Shown: piece after piece, positions 1 to 5,393 of the stretch | Position numbering within the stretch: the first letter of the stretch is position 1 | How the letters are laid out: each line of letters starts with the position of its first letter | Source: Anaerolineales bacterium | Lineage (GTDB): Bacteria > Chloroflexota > Anaerolineae > Anaerolineales > UBA4823 | Assembly: GCA_028687395.1 (NCBI GenBank) | Contig: JAQUAE010000153.1 | Location: 1 to 5,393, forward strand | DNA: 5,393 nucleotides | Direction of reading: 5' to 3' | Made by a program: the position numbers and the translations under genes | Notes under the pieces: model-generated | Databases searched by the model: none | Told to the model about the DNA's origin: nothing | The model's input: only the letters and a program-made list of their open reading frames with translations

Positions 1-13
1 CGCGCGCCGCGCT

Positions 14-478
14 CTACTGCATCCCCTCGGGCATCTGCACGGCTACCACCTCGCCCCGGGCGCACACCTCCCCATTGGCTGAAAGTGTGCTGGCAACCAC
101 GACCTTGCGCCCCTTGATCTCCTTGACGCTGGCGCGCAGCTCGAGCGGGACGCCGAGCGGCGTCGGGCGCAGGTAATCCACGTGCAGGGCGGCGGTCAGG
201 AAGCGCAGGGGCGGCTGGCTGTCCATCGGGCGCCCCTGGGCGCGGTAAGCCGCCGCGGCAGCCGTCCCCGTGCTGTGGCAGTCGATCAGCGATGCGATCA
301 GCCCCCCGTATACGTACCCCGGAATGGAGATGTGGTACGGCCTGGGCAGGTAGATGCACACTGCTTCGTCACCGTCCCAGGTGCTCTTGATCTGCAGCCC
401 GTGCTCGTTCAGTTGCCCGCAGCCGTAGCAATAGTTGAACTGTTCCGGGTAATAATCCTGGAATGCCTTGTCGGTCAT
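14..478 (-). CDS. PaaI-family hotdog-fold thioesterase
   Basis: A 154-residue protein with the size and layout of a single-domain PaaI/YbgC-type hotdog thioesterase, a cytoplasmic enzyme family that hydrolyses acyl-CoA thioesters. The N-terminal CYGCG motif (residues 17-21), followed by 'NEHGLQIK', is typical of the PaaI-like subgroup with a conserved Cys-x-x-Cys-Gly start. The central hotdog helix is 'YGGLIASLIDCHSTG' (about 57-71). Asp66 sits where the family's acidic catalytic residue lies. The usual His before Gly-Gly is Tyr57 here. The later strands 'LHVDYLRPTPLG' (98-109) and 'ELRASVKEIKGRKVVVASTL' (113-132) match the hotdog sheet. The start is chosen because AGGAGG lies 7 bases upstream. 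It is separated by 213 bases from the upstream M48 gene, so it is probably transcribed on its own. The substrate cannot be told from sequence. Family assignment is firm; physiological role is unknown. Confidence 0.88.
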   Translation of the reverse strand: MTDKAFQDYYPEQFNYCYGCGQLNEHGLQIKSTWDGDEAVCIYLPRPYHISIPGYVYGGLIASLIDCHSTGTAAAAAYRAQGRPMDSQPPLRFLTAALHVDYLRPTPLGVPLELRASVKEIKGRKVVVASTLSANGEVCARGEVVAVQMPEGMQ

Positions 479-485
479 CGATTGT

Positions 486-491
486 CCTCCT
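486..491 (-). promoter_or_regulatory. Ribosome binding site of the thioesterase gene
   Basis: On the minus strand this reads AGGAGG, a perfect Shine-Dalgarno core, with a 7-base spacer to the ATG at 478. It fixes the start of the thioesterase and suggests efficient, independent translation. Confidence 0.8.
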
Positions 492-542
492 CAGCGCGCC
501 CCGGCACTCCCCGGCCCGGGCGGCGGCGAAATTGGCTGAGTA

Positions 543-548
543 ATTTTA
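543..548 (-). promoter_or_regulatory. Possible -10 box for the thioesterase gene
   Basis: In the 213-base gap between the M48 gene and the thioesterase, an AT-richer island (about 528-600) carries TAAAAT on the minus strand, one mismatch from TATAAT. It lies about 65 bases upstream of the thioesterase ATG. No good -35 hexamer is found at 16-18 bases, so this is a weak call. The rest of the gap is GC-rich and shows no gene and no convincing terminator. Confidence 0.28.
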
Positions 549-691
549 CCCGCTATTTGGCAAACCGATCACTTGTCTGGATGGCGCGCTGCCAGATTTG
601 CTGTGACGGGGATTAACCCGCGGCCTGGGCAAGCGGCTCGATTGGCTGGCAGGCGAGGAGATGGGGAAAGCGGGCGGCGGCGGGGGACGGC

Positions 692-1513
692 TCAGCCGTT
701 CTGGTCGATCTGCTTCTGCAGGCGGCGGTATTGCCCCGTGGCGGCGTAGCGGCGCAACTGGTTGATGCGCTTGATCAGCAAGGGGTGGGAGCCCAGGGCT
801 TCCCCCAGGCTGCCCAGCCAGGTGTCGTCCTCGGTGTCGATCTGGCGGTAGGCCAGCTCCAGCCCGGCCTGTGTGCTGCCGGCCGGCCCGGCCACCAGCT
901 TGATCAGGGCGGTGACGGCCTTGTCCAGCCTGCCGCAGGCCAGCAGCCCAGCCCGGTCGGCGGAGTACTCGCAGGCGCGGTTCCACCCCAGGAAGGCCAT
1001 GGTCAGCAGCGCCGAAGCAGACGAGGAGCTGGGGATGCCAGCCATGCCGCCCACCAGCGAGTTCAACCAGGTGTGTCCCAGGCGCACGTGCCCGAGCTCG
1101 TGCCTCAGGATGAAGGCCAGCTCGTCCTCGTCCATCACCTTGAGCAGCGCCGAGTATAGCACCACCACCTTGGGGTCGGAGAGACCGAAGGTGTAGGCGT
1201 TCAGCGTGGCGCTGGGCGCCACGTAAATGCGAGCACCGGAGGCGCCCAGGCGCGCCGCGCAGCGCCGCACCACCCCGGCCAGCACGGGCGTCTTCTGGGC
1301 GGAGATGGTCCTGGCGCTGCTCATCAGGCCCTGGTGGTGGCTGAGCGTGCTGTAATAGGCCAGGGCGAAGGCGATCAGGATGAAGACCGCGCTGGTGCAG
1401 AAGGTGGCGCTGGCGGTCAGGACGATGACCAGGAAGACCAGCGACAGCGTCCCAGTTAAAATCAGCGACTCGCCGGGGTAGCGGTAAGCGGTGGTGTCGT
1501 AGCGCGGCGGCAT
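692..1513 (-). CDS. M48-family membrane zinc metalloprotease (HtpX-like)
   Basis: A 273-residue membrane protease of the peptidase M48 (HtpX/Ste24-like) family. Two hydrophobic segments near the N terminus (about 17-36 and 38-56) anchor it. The cytosolic catalytic domain follows, with the family stretch 'LNAYTFGLSDPKVVVLYSAL' (104-123). HELGH at 138-142 gives zinc ligands His138 and His142 and catalytic Glu139. Glu182 in 'CEYSADRAG' (181-189) is the expected third zinc ligand. The C-terminal 'HPLLIKRINQLRR' (243-255) matches the conserved HP..KRI tail of the family. Related enzymes degrade misfolded or damaged membrane proteins. The ATG directly follows the nfeD stop (TAGATG, zero spacing), and no clear Shine-Dalgarno sequence precedes it. 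Translation therefore probably depends on termination-reinitiation from nfeD. All catalytic residues are present and the length is normal. It is not a close HtpX orthologue by eye, so no symbol is given. Confidence 0.9.
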   Translation of the reverse strand: MPPRYDTTAYRYPGESLILTGTLSLVFLVIVLTASATFCTSAVFILIAFALAYYSTLSHHQGLMSSARTISAQKTPVLAGVVRRCAARLGASGARIYVAPSATLNAYTFGLSDPKVVVLYSALLKVMDEDELAFILRHELGHVRLGHTWLNSLVGGMAGIPSSSSASALLTMAFLGWNRACEYSADRAGLLACGRLDKAVTALIKLVAGPAGSTQAGLELAYRQIDTEDDTWLGSLGEALGSHPLLIKRINQLRRYAATGQYRRLQKQIDQNG

Positions 1514-2827
1514 CTACTTGACTTTGCGCACGGTCAGCCTGACCCCCTGGACGCGGGTGACCTGCACGCGGGCGCCGGCCGGGATGGCTTCCTGCCCTTC
1601 CTCGACCTCGGCGCTCCACAGCTCGCCGCCCACCTGGACGGTGCCCATGGGTGCCAACGGGCTGCGGGCGGTGCCCTGCCGCCCGACCAGGCTCTCCTGA
1701 CCGGTGCGGATGGGGGCGCGCTGGGCGCGCAGGGCGAAGACCAGGATGCCCAGGAAGATCAGCCCGGTGGTGAGCGAGGTGCCCACGATCAGCGGTACGG
1801 ACACGCGCTGGAAGGAGGGCACGCCAGGCGAGTTGAACAGCACCAGCGCGCCGACGATCAGCGAACCGATGCCCGCCGCGGTCAGCGCGCCGTGGGTGGG
1901 CGCCTTGATGTCCAGCACGAAGAGCACAAAGGCCGTGCCTAGGAAGATCAGCCCCACCCAGTTCACCGGTAGCACGCCCAGGCCGTAGGTCGATAGCGCC
2001 AGGCAGGTCACCCCGATGAAGCCCGCCACCCAGCCGCCGGGGCTGGAAATCTCGATCAGGATGGCCTGGACGCCAATAGCCAGCAGCAGGAAGACGATGT
2101 TGGGATTGGTCAGCGTGGCCAGGAAGCGCTCGATGAAGCTTGTGGGCAGGAAGCTGGTCTCCGCCCCGGCGGTGTGCAAGACGCGCTCTTCGCCCCCCAC
2201 CTGGACGCTGAAGCCATCCAGCTTGGCGAGCAGGTCGTCCAGGTCATTGGCGATGAAGTCCACCAGGCCGGCCGCCAGGGCCTCGTTGGCCGAGACGGCT
2301 TCGGCGCTCTCGATGGTCTCCTCAGCGAGGCGGATGGCCTCCTCGCCGCGCCGTTCGGCCAGGGAACGCACGGTGGCCTTGAGGATGTTCTTCACCTTGC
2401 TCTCGATGGTCTCGCCCAGCTCTTGCCCCTCGGCGCCCACCGGGCTGGCGGCGCCGATGGCGGTCTCGGGAGCCATGGCGGCGGCGTGCCCGGCCAGGGT
2501 GATCACCGTACCAGCGCTGCCGGCGATGGCGCCGCGCGGCGCGACGTAGACGATCACCGGCACCTGGCTGCCGCGGATGTCCTGCACCATGCGGTTCATC
2601 AGGTCCACGCTGCCGCCTGGGGTGTTCAATTGGAACACCAGGGCTGCGGCGTCCTGGCTTTCGGCGAGGCGGATACCCCGCGCCAGGTACTCAGCCATGG
2701 CGGGGGTCACTGCCCCGTCGGCGGTGAGCACCAGCACCAGCGGCCGCTCCTCCTGGGCGGAGGCCAGGCCAGCCAGGCTCGTCACGGCCAGGAGCAGCCA
2801 CACGGCAGCCCAAAATCTGCGCATCAT
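1514..2827 (-). CDS. NfeD family protein with N-terminal ClpP-class (Ser/Lys) protease domain
   Basis: A 437-residue long-form NfeD (NfeD1b type). A signal peptide covers about 1-24 (hydrophobic core WAAVWLLLAV, cleavage likely after ASA). The ClpP-like protease domain spans about 28-205, with 'NTPGGSV' (68-74) and 'GSAGT' (103-107). Ser104 aligns with the nucleophile of the archaeal 1510-N protease. Lys144 in 'ESKVKN' aligns with its general-base lysine: spacing to the following 'SLA' is the same. Five hydrophobic segments follow (about 243-260, 264-284, 288-306, 312-330, 344-366). The C-terminal OB-fold NfeD domain is about 375-436. Known relatives cleave the C-terminal region of stomatin/SPFH partners and are often encoded beside them; no such gene lies in this window. 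Two ATG codons are in tandem (2827 and 2824); the first is 6 bases from an AAGGGAG ribosome site. It heads a two-gene unit with the M48 protease. Confidence 0.93.
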   Translation of the reverse strand: MMRRFWAAVWLLLAVTSLAGLASAQEERPLVLVLTADGAVTPAMAEYLARGIRLAESQDAAALVFQLNTPGGSVDLMNRMVQDIRGSQVPVIVYVAPRGAIAGSAGTVITLAGHAAAMAPETAIGAASPVGAEGQELGETIESKVKNILKATVRSLAERRGEEAIRLAEETIESAEAVSANEALAAGLVDFIANDLDDLLAKLDGFSVQVGGEERVLHTAGAETSFLPTSFIERFLATLTNPNIVFLLLAIGVQAILIEISSPGGWVAGFIGVTCLALSTYGLGVLPVNWVGLIFLGTAFVLFVLDIKAPTHGALTAAGIGSLIVGALVLFNSPGVPSFQRVSVPLIVGTSLTTGLIFLGILVFALRAQRAPIRTGQESLVGRQGTARSPLAPMGTVQVGGELWSAEVEEGQEAIPAGARVQVTRVQGVRLTVRKVK

Positions 2828-2833
2828 CCCACG

Positions 2834-2840
2834 CTCCCTT
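2834..2840 (-). promoter_or_regulatory. Ribosome binding site of nfeD
   Basis: AAGGGAG on the minus strand, 6 bases before the first of two tandem ATG codons and 9 bases before the second. Both starts are feasible and differ by one Met. Confidence 0.65.
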
Positions 2841-2865
2841 GAAATCTGTACCTGATGTTTATAAT

Positions 2866-2909
2866 GAAGGACTTACGCAGTTGGGTTTCACGCTCAACTG
2901 CGTAACTTC
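2866..2909. repeat. Perfect inverted repeat in the nfeD leader
   Basis: TTACGCAGTTG (2873-2883) is followed after 11 bases by its exact reverse complement CAACTGCGTAA (2895-2905). The pairing extends outward with GAAG (2866-2869) against CTTC (2906-2909) if a 3-base bulge (2870-2872) is allowed, giving 15 pairs. In the nfeD transcript it would form a strong stem-loop close to the predicted 5' end, ending about 38 bases before the ATG. It lacks a following T-run on either strand, so it does not look like an intrinsic terminator. It may be an operator for a dimeric regulator (arm centres are 22 bases apart, about two helical turns), a leader structure, or a small dispersed repeat. Confidence 0.75.
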
Positions 2910-2917
2910 TAAAATGT

Positions 2918-2923
2918 ATTATA
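2918..2923 (-). promoter_or_regulatory. Predicted -10 box of the nfeD-M48 unit
   Basis: A perfect TATAAT on the minus strand in the AT-rich part of the pstB-nfeD gap. The predicted transcription start is near 2911, giving a leader of about 84 bases that begins almost at the inverted repeat. The hexamer at 17 bases upstream (GTCTTT) is a poor -35 and there is no TG extension, so an activator or weak basal use is possible. Confidence 0.5.
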
Positions 2924-2940
2924 GCTGCTTTCGGGCGGGG

Positions 2941-2985
2941 AAAGACGAACGGGCAGCCTGGCCGCAGCGGGTCCTAGGCTGCCCG
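2941..2985 (-). terminator. Rho-independent-like terminator after pstB
   Basis: A 10-base perfect stem, CGGGCAGCCT pairing with AGGCTGCCCG (arms 2976-2985 and 2950-2959, 16-base loop), lies 20 bases past the pstB stop. On the minus strand it is followed by TTCGTCTTT, a broken T-tract. The opposite strand has no T-run, so it acts for the pst operon only. It separates pst from the nfeD unit. The large loop and interrupted T-run make it less than ideal. Confidence 0.65.
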
Positions 2986-3005
2986 GGGAGAAGCAAAAGG
3001 TTGGG

Positions 3006-3758
3006 TTAGAACTGCCCTTCGAGGTAGGCGCGGGTGCGCTCCTGGCGGGGATGTTCGAACACCTCGTGCGCCGGGCCGGCTTCCACCACCTCGCCCAGGT
3101 ACATGAAGATGACGTAATCCGCCAGTCGCTTCGCCTGGCGCAGGATGTGGGTGACCAGCACCACCGAGTACTGCTGCTTCAGGTCGAGCAGGCGCTTCTC
3201 GATGTGCTGGGCGGAGATCGGGTCCAGGGCGGAGGTGGGCTCGTCGCCCAGCAGCAGCTCGGGCTCCACCGCCAGGCCGCGCGCCAGGCACAGGCGCTGC
3301 TGTTGCCCGATGGAGAGACCAGTGGCGGGGGCGTGCAGGCGGTCCTTGACCTCCTCCCACAGCCCGGCGACTTCCAGGTAGTGGCGCACAGCGGCCTCCA
3401 GCTCGCGGCCTTTCTTGATGCCGTGGATGCGCAGCCCGTAAGCCACGTTGTCGTAGATCGACATGGGCAGGGGGTAGGGGCGCTGGGCGAGCAGGCCGGT
3501 CTTCTTACGGATCTCGGTGACGTCCACCCCCGGGGCGTAGATATCCTCGCCATCCACCAGCACTTGCCCGGTGATGCGCGTGCCGTCGTTCAACTCCAGG
3601 AAGCGATTCAGGCACTTGAGCAGGGTGGTCTTGCCGCAACCGGAGGGGCCCATGATCACCGTGATCTGGCTGCGCGGGATGTCCAACTGGATGTCCTTCA
3701 GGGCGCGGTTGTCCCCGTAGAAAGCGTTCAAATTGCGGATTTGAACGTGAGCATTCAT
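3006..3758 (-). CDS. pstB: Phosphate ABC transporter ATP-binding protein PstB
   Basis: A 250-residue ATPase of the Pst phosphate importer (family usually about 250-260), a cytoplasmic dimer that powers PstC/PstA. Visible motifs: aromatic A-loop Tyr14; Walker [10 protein letters not shown] (37-45); Q-loop Gln92 in '[18 protein letters not shown]', where [11 protein letters not shown] is diagnostic for PstB; ABC signature LSIGQQQR (148-155); Walker B and catalytic Glu in 'LLLGDEP' (168-174, Glu173); D-loop SALD (176-179); H-loop His204. Three positions differ from the common form: FQ to AQ at the Q-loop, LSGGQ to LSIGQ, and a Gly171 before the Walker B Asp. Catalytic residues are intact, so it is expected to be active. 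An AAGGA site lies 9 bases before the ATG. The ATG overlaps the stop of a 16-codon frame (ATGA). A hairpin terminator follows, and no phoU gene is seen downstream. Confidence 0.96.
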   Translation of the reverse strand: MNAHVQIRNLNAFYGDNRALKDIQLDIPRSQITVIMGPSGCGKTTLLKCLNRFLELNDGTRITGQVLVDGEDIYAPGVDVTEIRKKTGLLAQRPYPLPMSIYDNVAYGLRIHGIKKGRELEAAVRHYLEVAGLWEEVKDRLHAPATGLSIGQQQRLCLARGLAVEPELLLGDEPTSALDPISAQHIEKRLLDLKQQYSVVLVTHILRQAKRLADYVIFMYLGEVVEAGPAHEVFEHPRQERTRAYLEGQF

Positions 3759-3805
3759 AAGGTGCTTTCCTTGTGTAGGATGTGGTCCGTTTGCTGGGCT
3801 GGCAT
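3755..3805 (-). CDS. Possible 16-residue leader peptide upstream of pstB
   Basis: Lying in the 64-base pstA-pstB gap, this frame encodes [16 protein letters not shown]. It begins 17 bases after the pstA stop. AGGAG lies 5 bases before its ATG, a better ribosome site than most neighbours have. Its TGA overlaps the pstB ATG as ATGA, the arrangement used for translational coupling. It is not in frame with pstB and pstB is full length without it, so it is not a missing N terminus. No run of one codon suggests amino-acid attenuation. It may be a translated coupling leader carrying ribosomes to pstB, a tiny protein, or chance. Function is unknown. Confidence 0.4.
   Translation of the reverse strand: MPAQQTDHILHKESTL
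3768..3772 (-). promoter_or_regulatory. Ribosome binding site of pstB, inside the small leader frame
   Basis: AAGGA on the minus strand with 9 bases to the pstB ATG. It gives pstB its own initiation signal and lies within the last codons of the 16-codon frame. Confidence 0.55.
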
Positions 3806-3806
3806 A

Positions 3807-3820
3807 GCTTCTCCTGAAGC
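3807..3820 (-). promoter_or_regulatory. Small hairpin presenting a Shine-Dalgarno sequence between pstA and pstB
   Basis: On the minus strand GCTTC-AGGA-GAAGC forms a perfect 5-base stem with a 4-base loop. The loop is the core of the AGGAG ribosome site for the 16-codon frame. It starts 2 bases after the pstA stop. It could modulate initiation or protect the pstA 3' end; no T-run follows, so it is not a terminator. Confidence 0.4.
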
Positions 3821-3822
3821 CT

Positions 3823-4671
3823 TTAGCGGATGACGAAGCGGCTCAGGCGACCGGCCAGCCAGCGCGAGCCCAGGCTGACGATCAGCACGATCACCGTCAG
3901 CACCAGCGCCGCGGCGTAAGCGCGCTGCTGCACCTCGGGGAAAGGCGTCCCGAGCTGGAAGAAAACCGCCAGCGGCAAGGAGGCCACAGGGCGCATCAGC
4001 GAGGTGGGCAAGCGATCGGTGTAGCCGGCGGTGAAGAGCACCGAGGCGGCGTCGCCGATGCCGCGCCCGAAGGCAAGCAGGATGGCGGTGGCGATACCGG
4101 GTAACGTCTGGCGGATGACCACGCGGGTGGCGGTCTCCAGGCGAGTGGCGCCCATCGCCAGCGAGGCGTGCTCGATCTCGGCCGGCATCATGCGGATGAC
4201 CTCGTCCATGGCGCGGGTCAGGATGGGCAGCTCCAGCAGGGCCAGCACCAGGATGCCGCCGAGCAGCGAGGCGCGCATGCCCAGCGCCAGCATCAGGGTG
4301 AAGCCGAAGGCGCCGTAGACGATGGAGGGGATGCCCCACAGCACGTCCAGGGCGAGGCGCACGGCCCCCGCCAGGCGGGATTTTCTCAAATATGCCCCCA
4401 GGTTGATGGCGATGGGCAGGCCCAGGGCGAGGGCCAGCAGCGTGGCGCCCCCCGCCAGATAGAGCGAGCCGATGATAGCGTTGAGGATACCGCCCTCCTT
4501 GCCCAGGTAGTAGCCGCCCTTCGGGGTTTGAGTCAGCATGGCCAGGTTCAGGGCGGGCAGCCCCTTGACCAGCACGGTGACCAGGATCAGGCCCAGGATG
4601 CCCACCACCAGGGCGTAGGAGAGGATCATCAAAACCTTGAAGAAGCCTTCTTCCAGTTGTCGTCTTTTCAT
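3823..4671 (-). CDS. pstA: Phosphate ABC transporter permease PstA
   Basis: A 282-residue inner-membrane permease (family usually about 280-300) that pairs with PstC to form the phosphate channel. About six hydrophobic segments are seen (near 13-35, 62-90, 104-130, 134-152, 185-204, 253-270). '[12 protein letters not shown]' (112-123) is characteristic of Pst permeases. The cytoplasmic coupling loop that contacts PstB is the EAA-like '[19 protein letters not shown]' (167-185) followed by RQTLPGI. The later membrane motif '[15 protein letters not shown]' (202-216) is the family's RAIGETAPLL region, with Asp207 in place of the usual Glu. The ATG overlaps the pstC stop by 4 bases (ATGA). No good Shine-Dalgarno sequence precedes it, so translation is probably coupled to pstC. 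Confidence 0.95.
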   Translation of the reverse strand: MKRRQLEEGFFKVLMILSYALVVGILGLILVTVLVKGLPALNLAMLTQTPKGGYYLGKEGGILNAIIGSLYLAGGATLLALALGLPIAINLGAYLRKSRLAGAVRLALDVLWGIPSIVYGAFGFTLMLALGMRASLLGGILVLALLELPILTRAMDEVIRMMPAEIEHASLAMGATRLETATRVVIRQTLPGIATAILLAFGRGIGDAASVLFTAGYTDRLPTSLMRPVASLPLAVFFQLGTPFPEVQQRAYAAALVLTVIVLIVSLGSRWLAGRLSRFVIR

Positions 4672-5393
4672 AGCGGCTTGGCGATGATCTGGCGCAGGAC
4701 GAGGGTGGCCAGGATGTTGAAGACCAGCACAACCAGCAGCAGGATGAGCGCCGCCCCCAGCAGCGCGGCGTCGTAGAGGGGAATGGAGAGCATCTCCCCA
4801 TAGTTGTTGGCGATCAGGGCGGGCAACGGGTAGGCCGGGTCGAAGATCGAGGTGGGCGTCTTGGCCACGTTGCCCACCACCATTAGCACCGCCATGGTCT
4901 CCCCCAGGGCACGCGAGGCGCCCAGCACAACCCCGGCCAGGACGCCAGCGCGGGTCTGGGGCAGCACGGCGTACTTCACCGTCTCCCAGCGCGTGGCGCC
5001 CAGCGCCAGCGAGGCTTCACGCAGGCCGTCGGGCACCACCCGGAAGACCTCGTAGGTGACGGCGATGATGAAGGGTATGACCATCACCGCCAGCACGATG
5101 CTGCCGGAAAGCACGTTGAAGCCGGTGGGATTCTGGTTGGCGAAGAGGGGGATGAACCCCAGCCAGCGCGAGAGCGCCGGCGCCACGCCGGACTGCACCC
5201 AGGGGACGATGGCAATCACCCCCCACACGCCGTATACCACGGAGGGGATGGCCGCCAGCAGGTCGAGCATGGGTTTCATCACCGCCCGCAGGGAGGGCCG
5301 GGCATACTCGCTCAGGTAGATGGCGCTGAGCAGGCACACCGGCACGGCCAGGATCATCGAGACAACGGTCACCCAGATGGTGCCCATGATGAA
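4668..5393 (-). CDS. pstC: Phosphate ABC transporter permease PstC (5' end outside window)
   Basis: The C-terminal 241 codons of PstC, the other membrane subunit of the phosphate importer. The frame is open to the window edge. The Met at 5387 is probably internal, since 'FIMGTIWVTV' matches an internal stretch of PstC and full-length proteins run near 300 residues; about 60 N-terminal residues are missing. Counting from that Met: 'LSEYARPSLR' (25-34), 'AAIPSVVYGVWG' (45-56), the PstB-contacting EAA-type loop 'EASLALGATRWETVKYAVLPQ' (124-144), and 'SRALGETMAVLMVVGN' (158-173), with the conserved Arg159 and Glu163 of the translocation region. The final hydrophobic segment is about 207-232. The stop overlaps the pstA start. 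Any promoter or PhoB-type control would lie upstream with pstS, beyond the window. Confidence 0.95.
   Translation of the reverse strand, partial: FIMGTIWVTVVSMILAVPVCLLSAIYLSEYARPSLRAVMKPMLDLLAAIPSVVYGVWGVIAIVPWVQSGVAPALSRWLGFIPLFANQNPTGFNVLSGSIVLAVMVIPFIIAVTYEVFRVVPDGLREASLALGATRWETVKYAVLPQTRAGVLAGVVLGASRALGETMAVLMVVGNVAKTPTSIFDPAYPLPALIANNYGEMLSIPLYDAALLGAALILLLVVLVFNILATLVLRQIIAKPL

Noticed and set aside
608..619. GGGGATTAACCC mini-inverted repeat in the gap upstream of the thioesterase
   Set aside because: Only three to four pairs and no T-run; not distinguishable from chance.
663..686. G-rich tract on the plus strand just after the M48 stop, possible quadruplex
   Set aside because: Two of the G-runs are only two bases long; it is likely GC-biased spacer sequence.
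687..699. ACGGCT-C-AGCCGT palindrome at the M48 stop codon
   Set aside because: The loop is too small for the full stem, only about 4 pairs remain with a 5-base loop, and no T-run follows on the minus strand, so it is not supported as a terminator.
546..1619. 357-codon minus-strand frame overlapping the M48 gene in another frame
   Set aside because: Arg/Pro/Gly-rich out-of-frame translation; the M48 frame has all family motifs.
2839..2865. Plus-strand promoter-like pair TTGAAA-15-TATAAT
   Set aside because: The spacer is short, no plus-strand gene or RNA-like structure with a terminator follows, and it would transcribe antisense into pst. Chance in an AT-rich gap is more likely.
3051..3833. 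260-codon plus-strand frame opposite pstB
   Set aside because: Its composition (Gln, Val, His and Gly rich) is that of an antisense shadow of a GC-rich gene, and no protein family is recognisable.
3755..4801. 348-codon frame across pstA that ends with the 16-residue leader
   Set aside because: The body is a shadow of pstA and pstC; only its last 16 codons lie in non-coding sequence and carry their own ribosome site.

Overview
GC-rich bacterial chromosome fragment in which every gene I can support lies on the minus strand, so transcription runs from high to low coordinates. Protein style, including a PstB of the LSIGQ type and a long ClpP-class NfeD next to an M48 protease, together with the high GC, resembles Chloroflexota (Anaerolineae-like) or a related environmental lineage. 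That placement is an impression, not something the sequence proves.

From right to left, the first block (about 5393 to 3006) is the membrane and ATPase part of a high-affinity phosphate ABC importer: pstC (its 5' end lies outside the window), pstA and pstB. pstC and pstA overlap by 4 bases (ATGA). Between pstA and pstB is a 64-base gap. It holds a small hairpin with a Shine-Dalgarno sequence in its loop, followed by a 16-codon reading frame that ends in an ATGA overlap with pstB. The phosphate-binding protein gene (pstS) would be expected upstream, outside the window. phoU does not follow pstB; a terminator-like hairpin does.

The second block (about 2950 to 692) is a probable membrane quality-control pair. 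It has a TATAAT-type promoter, an 11+11 base perfect inverted repeat in the 5' leader, a full-length NfeD protein with an N-terminal Ser/Lys ClpP-like protease domain, and an M48 (HtpX-like) membrane zinc metalloprotease whose ATG directly abuts the nfeD stop codon.

The third block (478 to 14) is a single PaaI-type hotdog thioesterase with a strong Shine-Dalgarno sequence, separated from the M48 gene by 213 bases.

Most of the window is ordinary housekeeping or transport. The parts worth a second look are the pstA-pstB junction, the palindrome upstream of nfeD, the altered nucleotide-binding motifs of PstB, and the pairing of two membrane proteases in one transcription unit.
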